A DNA stretch of 27,447 nt from JAMOAW01 sp039908535 (GTDB taxonomy: Bacteria > Pseudomonadota > Magnetococcia > Magnetococcales > JADFZT01), in NCBI GenBank assembly GCA_039908535.1, contig JAMOAW010000057.1:1-27447 (forward strand), given 5' to 3'. Shown here piece by piece: positions 14,526 through 21,850 of the stretch. A program made the translations under genes and the position numbers. How positions within the stretch are numbered: the stretch's first letter is position 1; every line of letters begins with the position of its first letter. The notes under the pieces were generated by a model. That model was not told the DNA's origin, did no database searches, and saw only the letters and a list, made by a program, of their open reading frames with translations.

Positions 14526-15623
14526 TCAAATGTTTTGTTGGGCACGAAGGGCTAACAACTCCCTCTGTTTATTGATAATATGAAGAGGAAGCATCTGGCG
14601 AAATTTTATCGGCATATGGGTAAATTTGCAGGCAACACAGTTATAATTTTCTATCTCCGCATTCCGAACCATCATAACCTCTGCAAGACAACTAAGCATC
14701 TCAATAGGACCGTTTTCTAGATGTAATCCGATCAAAATTTCCAGAAAATCACTTTGCTTTACAAAGCTATTTCTGGTCTCAAATGCCAGACCACTGTTGC
14801 TTAAATTTACCTGCACAGGTTTAAAAAGCAAAGGATTATTTTCATTGCTGGTGAGACGAAACCCATCCCAATGCGTCAAATTTATCGCATTTATACTCTC
14901 ATGAAAAATTTCCAGCAATTTTGCCAACGCTTCATCTTCAGTTTTTATGAGTTGCATCTGCTTTTGTAACTGTTTTTCCAATTCAACAAGAAGTCCTCGA
15001 AAATGTTTCAACTCTTCATTGCCAGGAGTGATAGGATATACATGATCGCGTTTTTTCTGTAAATCTAATTTATCTTTAAAATAAGAGAAGATTTGCGCAA
15101 CCTTCGGGTTGTTAAGCCCCCCCCGCTTGACCACTTCACGCAGGAGACCAATCAGCAGATGCATCAAAGTTAAAAAATATTCCTCTTCATTTTCGGTGGG
15201 AGCTGCCAAAAATAGGGCCTCAAATTGATCCCGAAACCAAATAAACAGTCGTCCAACTCGGGTTCGTGCCATACGAAAACGGATAATTTGATCGTCCAGA
15301 TTTAATAAAATATTTTTTTTCTCTTCAACAAGAACTCGGGGAATGAATTCAGCCGTATTGTCAAAAGTGGCAAGAACGTGCTGTTTAGAAGCCTCTGAAA
15401 GAATTTTCCAGGTCAATGGCAAACGATCATCCATGCGATAATCCTGCCTGCGCGGTCCATCGTCTGAACGTCGTACTGTAGGTGTGTTCTCTATCTTTGA
15501 TTTAGCGGCAGGTGTCTTAGAAATAATTTTTAACCCTTCTTGCAATAGGGTATCCCAACGATTTCTCTCTTTTTTTACAGAGAGTTGCGGCTTCGATGAA
15601 TCATTTGAAAAAATTCTAGTCAA
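14526..15623 (-). CDS. PilZ-like protein with long helical insert
   Basis: A 365-residue protein. It has an RxxxR motif in PRRQDYRMDDRLPLTW (Arg59-Arg63) and an NxSxxG motif in PVQVNLSNSGLAFET (Asn273-Gly278), together the c-di-GMP-binding hallmarks of PilZ, but separated by about 210 mostly helical residues. The C-terminal part (FLEILIGLHLENG, LAEVMMVRNAE, VACKFTH) gives the remaining PilZ strands. The start is TTG at 15623 with a good Shine-Dalgarno (AAGGAG, eight bases). It follows a shorter paralogue by 58 bases and lies at the end of a motA-motB operon, so a role in tuning the flagellar stator by c-di-GMP is a reasonable inference. The N-terminal 55 residues are polar and probably disordered. 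Confidence 0.7.
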   Translation of the reverse strand: MTRIFSNDSSKPQLSVKKERNRWDTLLQEGLKIISKTPAAKSKIENTPTVRRSDDGPRRQDYRMDDRLPLTWKILSEASKQHVLATFDNTAEFIPRVLVEEKKNILLNLDDQIIRFRMARTRVGRLFIWFRDQFEALFLAAPTENEEEYFLTLMHLLIGLLREVVKRGGLNNPKVAQIFSYFKDKLDLQKKRDHVYPITPGNEELKHFRGLLVELEKQLQKQMQLIKTEDEALAKLLEIFHESINAINLTHWDGFRLTSNENNPLLFKPVQVNLSNSGLAFETRNSFVKQSDFLEILIGLHLENGPIEMLSCLAEVMMVRNAEIENYNCVACKFTHMPIKFRQMLPLHIINKQRELLALRAQQNI

Positions 15624-15681
15624 AATATGGACTCCTTATCAGGCAAAAAGAAGATATATCGACCGATTCCGAAAAAAAACC

Positions 15682-16335
15682 TCATACAACATCTCTTTGC
15701 TCGGTCAACTCAACTTTGGTCTGCTCCACAGATTCATTGCTTCGACTAAAATTGGATCGCAAAAAAAAGGCCTGCCGTTTAAAAATATGTTGAATAATTT
15801 TTTCACGATCAGAATCCAATATCAATTCAAATCGACAAGCAATACGATCCATCCCCTCATAATCGTTCTGAAATACCGCCATTACCCGTGCCATACAGCG
15901 AATAATGGTTAATAAATCTTGAGTCAAGGCGATTTGCAACTCCAACACCTCCCCCTCGGAAAAAATTACCCCCTTTTCCCAAAAAGCTAAACCTCCCCCG
16001 CTTAAATTCATTCTGGTTGGCGCAAGGGGTTTGTTGTTCTCCCCTGAGGAATACAGCCCAATAAGAAAATTGAGTTTTTGATCTATACGACCCAAAATTT
16101 GCGCCAACGCGCTGTTTTCAATTTGTAATTTGGCGATGGCTTGCGAGGTATCCAAGGCGGAAAGAATCTGCTGATTATTGCCATGGCAGTTAGGCAAAAA
16201 TTTATATTTTTTAAAATAATTAGTGATATCATTCATCTCTGATGGCAAGACCGACCGCCATGCAAAAGGAAGATGATCCTCCACCCGAACATGTTGGCGT
16301 TGTTGAAGACGATCGCTGGTCATCCTATCATTCAT
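15682..16335 (-). CDS. PilZ-like protein with helical insert, next to motB
   Basis: A 217-residue paralogue of the following gene. RQHVRVEDHLPFAW supplies RxxxR (Arg13-Arg17) and PTRMNLSGGGLAFWE supplies NxSxxG (Asn110-Gly115), with about 90 helical residues between. VLELQIALTQDLLTI, ARVMAVFQND and IACRFELILD form the later PilZ strands, and a basic helix follows. The frame starts at 16356, but the ATG at 16335 has a perfect Shine-Dalgarno (GGAGG, seven bases). It begins 22 bases after the motB stop, so it is co-transcribed with motAB. Binding of c-di-GMP is likely given the intact Arg, Asn and Ser residues; this is inference. Confidence 0.75.
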   Translation of the reverse strand: MNDRMTSDRLQQRQHVRVEDHLPFAWRSVLPSEMNDITNYFKKYKFLPNCHGNNQQILSALDTSQAIAKLQIENSALAQILGRIDQKLNFLIGLYSSGENNKPLAPTRMNLSGGGLAFWEKGVIFSEGEVLELQIALTQDLLTIIRCMARVMAVFQNDYEGMDRIACRFELILDSDREKIIQHIFKRQAFFLRSNFSRSNESVEQTKVELTEQRDVV

Positions 16336-16357
16336 AAAAAATCCTCCGCGCAACATT

Positions 16358-17137
16358 TTATTTTTTCTCTATTTTTAAAACCTGCTCGGTTGCAATTGCA
16401 TCACTTTTTTGGCTTGTTTTATCTTTAGACTGCTCTTGCGGTTGAGAATGCATCATCCGCAAAATAAGAATTTCAATGCGTCGATTTTGCGCCCGCCCCT
16501 CCTCCGACTCATTGCTAACCAAAGGATAATAAGCCCCCATCCCTTTAGATTGCAAACGTGTGGGAGCCATTCCCCCTCTGCCCATCAAAAATTCCACAAC
16601 CATTGCGGCTTGCGCCGCTGATAAAATCCAATTATTGGGATAAGGTCCATTCGGGTTCGTCAGAGTGTTGTCGGTATAGGCCGACACCTGTACTAAATTG
16701 GGAATCTCTTTTAACTCTGCCGCCACCCCTTGCAAAATAGATTCAATGGAAGCGGTCATCAGAATGGTTCCTTTGATGAACAACGCGTCCGCTTTGAAAC
16801 GAATAATAAATCCCTCTTCCTGTTCCAAGACCATCCCATCTTTTTTATTGGCAAGTTTGGCCAAGACCGCATCCATTTTTTCCTTCATATGGACAAGGGC
16901 AACCTCTTGTTTAAACTCGGCTCCAGTGACCGTGGCCTGAGTTGGTTTGATTAAAGGGTCTTGAGGGAGACCTAAAGCCCCTTTTATGGAAAAAATGGCC
17001 TCATGAAATTTGCCCATATCCACTTTAGCAAAAGAGAGCATTAAAGCAAATAAACACAACAGCACAGCCATCATATTTCCAAAGGCAACCATCGTCCTTG
17101 GCGCATATCTATGTGTTTTAAACCCTTTATCGCTCAT
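16358..17137 (-). CDS. motB: MotB/PomB-like stator subunit lacking the ion-binding Asp
   Basis: A single N-terminal membrane helix (AFGNMMAVLLCLFALMLSFA), a linker, and a C-terminal OmpA/MotB peptidoglycan-binding domain (VQVSAYTDNT, NNWILSAAQAAMVVEFL, GMGAYYPLVSN, EGRAQNRRIEIL) give the MotB layout. MotB anchors stators to peptidoglycan and carries ions on a conserved Asp at the start of the helix (Asp32 in E. coli MotB, Asp24 in PomB; usually FADMM). Here that position is Asn21 (FGNMM; codon AAT). Another oddity is AYTDN for the usual GHTDN. The start is set at ATG 17137; a TTG at 17146 is possible. It follows motA by about 58 bases. The sequence predicts a subunit that cannot carry ions in the usual way, unless the motor uses another site or this is a modified or regulatory stator. 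Confidence 0.85.
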   Translation of the reverse strand: MSDKGFKTHRYAPRTMVAFGNMMAVLLCLFALMLSFAKVDMGKFHEAIFSIKGALGLPQDPLIKPTQATVTGAEFKQEVALVHMKEKMDAVLAKLANKKDGMVLEQEEGFIIRFKADALFIKGTILMTASIESILQGVAAELKEIPNLVQVSAYTDNTLTNPNGPYPNNWILSAAQAAMVVEFLMGRGGMAPTRLQSKGMGAYYPLVSNESEEGRAQNRRIEILILRMMHSQPQEQSKDKTSQKSDAIATEQVLKIEKK

Positions 17138-17195
17138 ATTAGACAAAACTCTCGTCTAGAATCATTTAATCTCAAGTTATCTCAAAACAGGCAAA

Positions 17196-17939
17196 TTATC
17201 TCAAATGAGGGGGTAAAGAGGATTTGAGTGCCTCTTGAAGCATTCTTGGATTCACCCCTTTTTGAATACCAATCATGCCATCAATAATCACCTGGCAGAG
17301 CATCTGTTCGTCATGGCTATAATCAGCCAATTTTCCAGCCAAAGGAAAGGCAACCAAATTGGCAATAATAATCCCATAAAGACTCGCCAACATGGCCAAA
17401 GACAATGCGGGTCCAATGGTCGAGGGATCCTCTAAATTGGCCAACATTTGGACCAATCCAATGAGAGTTCCAATCATGCCAAAGGAAGGGGCAGACTCCC
17501 CAATTCCTTGCCAAATAGCAATTCCCCTTAAATGACGCTCTCCAAGGTATTCCAACTCTTTTTTCAAGACGCTTTCTAAAAAATCAGGATCGGCACCATC
17601 AACACAGTGGTTGATGGCGTTCTGCATAAACCGATCATCAGATTTTACCTTTTCCAAAGCCAAAATACCATCCTTACGCGCAATATTGGCCATATCAGTC
17701 AGTTGTTCAATAATTTTTTGTGGGGGTTTTTGCTTGGTAAAAAATGCCTTCATCGTGACGTTAAAGGTACCAAAAACCTCTCCTAATTTATGCCGCACGA
17801 ACATTGTGGCCACGGTACCACCCACAACAATGAGAAGGCTTGAAAGATCAGCAAATATACTGACATCGCCGCCCATCATGATAGCACCAAAAATTAGGGC
17901 GAATCCACCAATTATCCCAATACTGGTTGCCAAATCCAT
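17196..17939 (-). CDS. motA: MotA/PomA-type flagellar stator subunit
   Basis: This 247-residue protein has four membrane helices and closely follows Vibrio PomA in length and numbering: MDLATSIGIIGGFALIFGAI, FADLSSLLIVVGG (Asp31), ESAPSFGMIGTLIGLVQML (Thr158), and SLYGIIIANLVAFPLAGKLA. PomA Thr158 and Thr186 contribute to sodium coordination; here 158 is Thr and 186 is Ser. The cytoplasmic loop (residues about 60-145) carries the torque-generating charged residues. The Shine-Dalgarno AAGGAA lies eight bases before the ATG. It is the first gene of motA-motB-pilZ-pilZ. The ion is most simply sodium by resemblance, but the partner's missing Asp leaves function open. Confidence 0.92.
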   Translation of the reverse strand: MDLATSIGIIGGFALIFGAIMMGGDVSIFADLSSLLIVVGGTVATMFVRHKLGEVFGTFNVTMKAFFTKQKPPQKIIEQLTDMANIARKDGILALEKVKSDDRFMQNAINHCVDGADPDFLESVLKKELEYLGERHLRGIAIWQGIGESAPSFGMIGTLIGLVQMLANLEDPSTIGPALSLAMLASLYGIIIANLVAFPLAGKLADYSHDEQMLCQVIIDGMIGIQKGVNPRMLQEALKSSLPPHLR

Positions 17940-18115
17940 ATTTATGATTCCTTCTAAGGCACAAATTTTATCAGGTGATTATGTTATTGCACACCAAAAA
18001 CGGATCTCTTATAAACTGTCTTATTCTAAGCAGTCAATCAAATGTCAAAGAATGACCCGCTATTCTTGTTCGAAACACCTTAAAATTGATGCATTTTTTA
18101 GACCATTTTTACGAT

Positions 18116-19168
18116 TTATAAAAACAATTTGGCAATTTTTTGCCGATCGGGATTTTCCACAACCCCTTTTTCAGTTACCAATGCGGTAACCAATTGGGCG
18201 GGAGTGACATCAAATGCCGGATTTCTAACCCCCACCCCAAGGGCTGCTATGCGCTGACCCAAACAATGGGTCACCTCTTCCGTGGGACGTTCCTCAATGG
18301 GAATGGCTTGACCATCCACAGCACGCAGATCAATTGTAGAAAGCGGGCAGGCAACATAAAAGGGAATTTTGTGACGATAGGCCAAAACAGCGTGCATATA
18401 GGTGCCAATTTTATTTGCCACATCGCCGTTGGCAGCCACTCGGTCGGCCCCCACCACCACGGCGTCGATGTTACCCTGACTCATCAGATACCCAGACATA
18501 CTATCGGTGATTAAAGTAGTCGCTATCCCATCGCGTAGCAACTCCCAAGCAGTCAGACGGGCCCCCTGCCAAAAAGGACGGGTTTCCGTTGCGATCACCT
18601 GAAGATTGTTATCTTTTTCCCATGCCGCACGAATCACTCCCAGGGCGGTTCCATAACCGGCCGTTGCCAAAGCCCCAGCGTTACAGTGCGTCATCACCAC
18701 CAAACTGCGCCCTCTGACTTGAGGAAGGATCTCCGCCCCAAAGCGGCCCATGCTCCGACAAGAGGCAACATCCTCGGCATGAATTAACTGAGCCTCTTGG
18801 AGTAGACGTTCAGGTAGTTGCACTGGATCGGTGGTAGAGATTAAAGGAGCCATCCGGTCCAAGGCCCAACTCAAATTGATCGCCGTTGGACGACTATGCC
18901 GCAAAAGAGTCAAACCTGGTTCCAAGGCTTGCGACCAAGAGAGAGGCACCCCCTCCTGTTTGGCCAATCGATAGGCCTCAACAGCAACGCCAAATGCGGC
19001 CGCACAACCAATGGCGGGTGCCCCCCGAATCACCATGCTCGTGATCGCCTGAGCCACCTGGGCCGCACTTTGAAACGTCAAAATTTTCTCTTCGCGGGGT
19101 AGAATGCGTTGATCCAGCATATAAACAAGGCCCTCTTGCCAACCCACAACGGGCAGTTCCTTCATCAT
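18116..19168 (-). CDS. mtnA: S-methyl-5-thioribose-1-phosphate isomerase
   Basis: This enzyme isomerises 5-methylthioribose-1-phosphate to the ribulose form in methionine salvage. It belongs to the eIF-2B alpha/beta/delta-like fold. Diagnostic blocks are IRGAPAIGCAAAFGVA (48-63), RPTAINLSWALDRM (93-106), the catalytic Cys in MTHCNAGALATAGYGTA (Cys162), and the catalytic Asp in VGADRVAANGDVANKIGTY (Asp242), then FYVACPLSTID. Length is 350 residues. The frame extends to 19201, but ATG 19168 has Shine-Dalgarno AAAGGAG and overlaps the prmA stop (ATGA), which indicates translational coupling. No other mtn gene is adjacent. Confidence 0.95.
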   Translation of the reverse strand: MMKELPVVGWQEGLVYMLDQRILPREEKILTFQSAAQVAQAITSMVIRGAPAIGCAAAFGVAVEAYRLAKQEGVPLSWSQALEPGLTLLRHSRPTAINLSWALDRMAPLISTTDPVQLPERLLQEAQLIHAEDVASCRSMGRFGAEILPQVRGRSLVVMTHCNAGALATAGYGTALGVIRAAWEKDNNLQVIATETRPFWQGARLTAWELLRDGIATTLITDSMSGYLMSQGNIDAVVVGADRVAANGDVANKIGTYMHAVLAYRHKIPFYVACPLSTIDLRAVDGQAIPIEERPTEEVTHCLGQRIAALGVGVRNPAFDVTPAQLVTALVTEKGVVENPDRQKIAKLFL

Positions 19169-20037
19169 AGTACTCCTTTTTGAGCCGTAATAATTGCCCA
19201 CTCTCCCAAAAGGGTGGTTTTGAATTGATGTAACTCTTGTTTTTTATAGGCCTGCAAAACTTCTTCAAACTGGCTTTCGAGTATTCCCGCTAAAATCAGG
19301 GTCCCTCCGCTTGCCACACTCTGTGCGATTTCATAAGATTTTTCGATCAATACCGGTGCTAAAATATTGGCAACAACGGTTTGAAACCTCTGTTTAGGAA
19401 GGTCAGCGGTGAATTGAATCTCCACTTGAGTGTCGACTTGGTTGAGAAGACAATTTTTTTGGCTGGTCGTGATGGCCTGAGGATCGTTATCCGTCGCTAG
19501 AACCGAACGAGCCCCCAACAAGACCGCTCCAATGGCCAAAATACCCGAACCCGTTCCCATATCCAAAACCGAACCCAAACCATTGGGTTGGTCGGCTACA
19601 TATTCCAATGCCTCCAGGCAGCCACGGGTGGTTTCATGAGAACCGCTGCCAAAGGCCATTTCAGGATCCATCCGCAACACATGTCGGTGATTCCCCTCCG
19701 GAACTGTCAGCCAAGTAGGCAGCACCAGAAGTCGATTACCAATCGGCAGCGGACGGTACTCTTTTTTCCATGCCTCCTGCCAATCCCGATCAATTAGCGA
19801 TTTCCATCCCATTTGTACATCAGACAAAAGGCCCATAGCGGCGAGCAGCAGACGTAACTTAAGATCAATTGCTGCGCGTTGTTGATCCGACCCTTCAAAC
19901 CACGCCTGAAAGGTTTTTAAACCCGATTTTTCAGGATCGGCCAAAAAAGAGATCGCCATCGCACCGACCTCTTCTAAGGCATCCTCGGCCTTTGCCGCCT
20001 CGGCAATCGGCAACGTCAGATAAATTTCCCAGATCAT
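19165..20037 (-). CDS. prmA: Ribosomal protein L11 methyltransferase
   Basis: PrmA trimethylates ribosomal protein L11 using S-adenosylmethionine. The N-terminal substrate-recognition domain (residues 1-75) starts MIWEIYLTLPIAEAAKAED. The linker block DWQEAWKKEYRPLPIGNRL is typical. The methyltransferase domain has DPEMAFGSGSHETTRGCLEA (124-143), SAM motif I VLDMGTGSGILAIGAVLLGA (157-176), the acidic ATDNDP, and VVANILAPVLI. I chose ATG 20037 (290 residues) over the longer frame to 20106, because the extra 23 residues do not fit the family. It overlaps mtnA by four bases. Confidence 0.93.
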   Translation of the reverse strand: MIWEIYLTLPIAEAAKAEDALEEVGAMAISFLADPEKSGLKTFQAWFEGSDQQRAAIDLKLRLLLAAMGLLSDVQMGWKSLIDRDWQEAWKKEYRPLPIGNRLLVLPTWLTVPEGNHRHVLRMDPEMAFGSGSHETTRGCLEALEYVADQPNGLGSVLDMGTGSGILAIGAVLLGARSVLATDNDPQAITTSQKNCLLNQVDTQVEIQFTADLPKQRFQTVVANILAPVLIEKSYEIAQSVASGGTLILAGILESQFEEVLQAYKKQELHQFKTTLLGEWAIITAQKGVL

Positions 20038-20148
20038 TTTTGTAATCAATCTTGCTTGACAGTTAAAGATGAATTGAGTATAACACCAATTAACAGCGAA
20101 GAACACTCCCCACAGTGAACGGTGTACCGACCTTTCTTCGTTGCGTGT

Positions 20149-20224
<76 letters not shown>

Positions 20225-20227
20225 TTT

Positions 20228-20388
20228 ATGTATCAGAAAAAATAAAAATCAAGACCTTAGGGGAGCGGAGAACCGCCCTCCAATTCTTCTCTTTCTTTTT
20301 TAATTCTTAAAAAAAAAGAGGGGGTCTGGGGGATTCATCCCCCAAGGTTTGGCCTTTGATTTTTTTTTGCCCAAAGAGCATCCTGTTT
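20228..20388. repeat. Composite GC-hairpin repeat, copy E, abutting tRNA-Phe
   Basis: Same orientation as copy A: TGTATCAGAAAAAATAAAAA, TCAAGACCTTAGGGG, GCGGAGAACCGCCCTCCAA, then GGTCTGGGGGATTCATCCCC and the edge TGCCCAAAGAGCATCCTGTT. It fills most of the space between tRNA-Phe and the sqr promoter region. Confidence 0.85.
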
Positions 20389-20459
20389 CAGCCCACCGCA
20401 TCACAAAAATAATCCTCTTCAGATTCATCAATCCAATGAATTACTACATAAAAAATTAA

Positions 20460-20488
20460 TTGTTATACAAAAATAAATAGCGTAGACT
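20460..20488 (+). promoter_or_regulatory. Possible sigma-70-type promoter for sqr
   Basis: TTGTTA (20460-20465) and TAGACT (20483-20488) are separated by exactly 17 bases, about 40 bases upstream of the sqr start codon. Each matches four of six consensus bases. A plausible but unproven promoter. Confidence 0.35.
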
Positions 20489-20530
20489 ACCTTCAGATAA
20501 TGACAATTCTGACTAAAAGGGAGTAGCCAA

Positions 20531-21820
20531 ATGGCACACGTCGTCATCATGGGATGTGGAATTGGTGGTTGGACTGCGGCTTATGAAATCAAAGCAGAAC
20601 TTGGCAGAAATCATCAAGTGACCGTCGTCAATAATGGAGAACTATTTCAATTTACCCCATCCAATCCTTGGGTAGCCGTTGGATGGCGTACCAAAGAACA
20701 GATCACCTTAAAACCAGAAAAATATCTTAAAAAAAAGGGGATCCATTTTATCCCGATTCCAGTCCAAGAACTAAAACCAAACGACAATCAACTCCTACTC
20801 ACCGACGGTCAAACCATTACCTACGACTATCTGGTGATTGCCACCGGTCCCAAACTCGCTTTTGAAGAGGTGCCTGGACTCGGCCCGAAAGATGGCCATA
20901 CTCAATCTGTCTGCACGGTGGAACATGCCGTTCAAGCCCATCAACATTGGGAAACCTTTTGCACAAATCCCGGTCCTATCGTCGTTGGAGCCGTACAAAT
21001 GGCCTCCTGTTTCGGTCCGGCCTACGAATTTGCCTTTATCATGGATACCGACCTCTGCAGACGAAAAATTCGTGATCGGGTCCCCATGACTTTCGTCACC
21101 TCAGAACCCTACATCGGACACCTGGGGCTTGGGGGGGTCGGAGACTCCAAAGGAATGTTAGAATCTGAACTGCGCCAACACCACATTAAATGGATCTGCA
21201 ATGCCAAGGTAACCCGTGTGGAATCTGACATGATGTATGTGGATGAACATGATGATCAAGGCAAGGTCATCAAACAGCATGAACTTCCCTACAAATTCAG
21301 CATGATGCTCCCGGCCTTCAAGGGCGTTCCCGTGGTCGCCGCTGTTGGTGAGGATTTGTGCAATCCCCGTGGTTTTGTTAAAGTCAACGCCCATCAACAA
21401 AACCAAAAATGGAAAAATATCTACTCCACAGGAGTCTGCATCGCCATTCCACCGGTCGAAACCACTCCAGTTCCCACCGGAACTCCAAAAACGGGCTACA
21501 TGATCGAATCTATGGTCACTGCCATTGCCTTCAACATATCGGCAGCGATTCACGGTACCGGGAACAGCAAATCCGGCACATGGAATGCCATCTGTTTGGC
21601 CGACATGGGCGATACAGGAGCCGCCTTCGTTGCCTTACCACAAATTCCGCCACGTAATTTACAGTGGTTCAAAACAGGTAAATGGGTCCATATCGCTAAA
21701 ATCGCCTATGAAAAATATTTTATGAACAAAATGAAAAATGGGACAACCGAGCCTCTATATGAAAAATATATTCTCAAAATGTTGGGCATCGAAAAATTAA
21801 AACAAGATGAACCTAACTGA
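20531..21820 (+). CDS. sqr: Sulfide:quinone oxidoreductase
   Basis: This FAD flavoprotein on the membrane oxidises sulfide to sulfur or polysulfide and passes electrons to quinone. It has an N-terminal Rossmann motif (MGCGIGGWTAAYEI), a second dinucleotide-fold strand ending in DYLVIATGPKL, and an FAD-binding block NIYSTGVCIAIPPVE. Candidate redox cysteines are Cys128 (QSVCTVEHA), Cys160 (QMASCFGPAYEF) and Cys355 (NAICLADMGDTGA), the same spacing as the three catalytic cysteines of classical SQR. Length (429) is normal. The C-terminal region has aromatic residues and a basic helix likely to contact the membrane. The start has GGGAG eight bases upstream. It is monocistronic, convergent with the sensor gene. 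Confidence 0.9.
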   Translation: MAHVVIMGCGIGGWTAAYEIKAELGRNHQVTVVNNGELFQFTPSNPWVAVGWRTKEQITLKPEKYLKKKGIHFIPIPVQELKPNDNQLLLTDGQTITYDYLVIATGPKLAFEEVPGLGPKDGHTQSVCTVEHAVQAHQHWETFCTNPGPIVVGAVQMASCFGPAYEFAFIMDTDLCRRKIRDRVPMTFVTSEPYIGHLGLGGVGDSKGMLESELRQHHIKWICNAKVTRVESDMMYVDEHDDQGKVIKQHELPYKFSMMLPAFKGVPVVAAVGEDLCNPRGFVKVNAHQQNQKWKNIYSTGVCIAIPPVETTPVPTGTPKTGYMIESMVTAIAFNISAAIHGTGNSKSGTWNAICLADMGDTGAAFVALPQIPPRNLQWFKTGKWVHIAKIAYEKYFMNKMKNGTTEPLYEKYILKMLGIEKLKQDEPN

Positions 21821-21850
21821 GGATAAAAAATTCAAGGGAGGGGAGAGCAC

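Noticed and set aside
15484..15912. Plus-strand 142-codon frame across the junction of the two PilZ-like genes
   Set aside because: Opposite to two paralogous genes with shared motifs; no ribosome-binding site or similarity.
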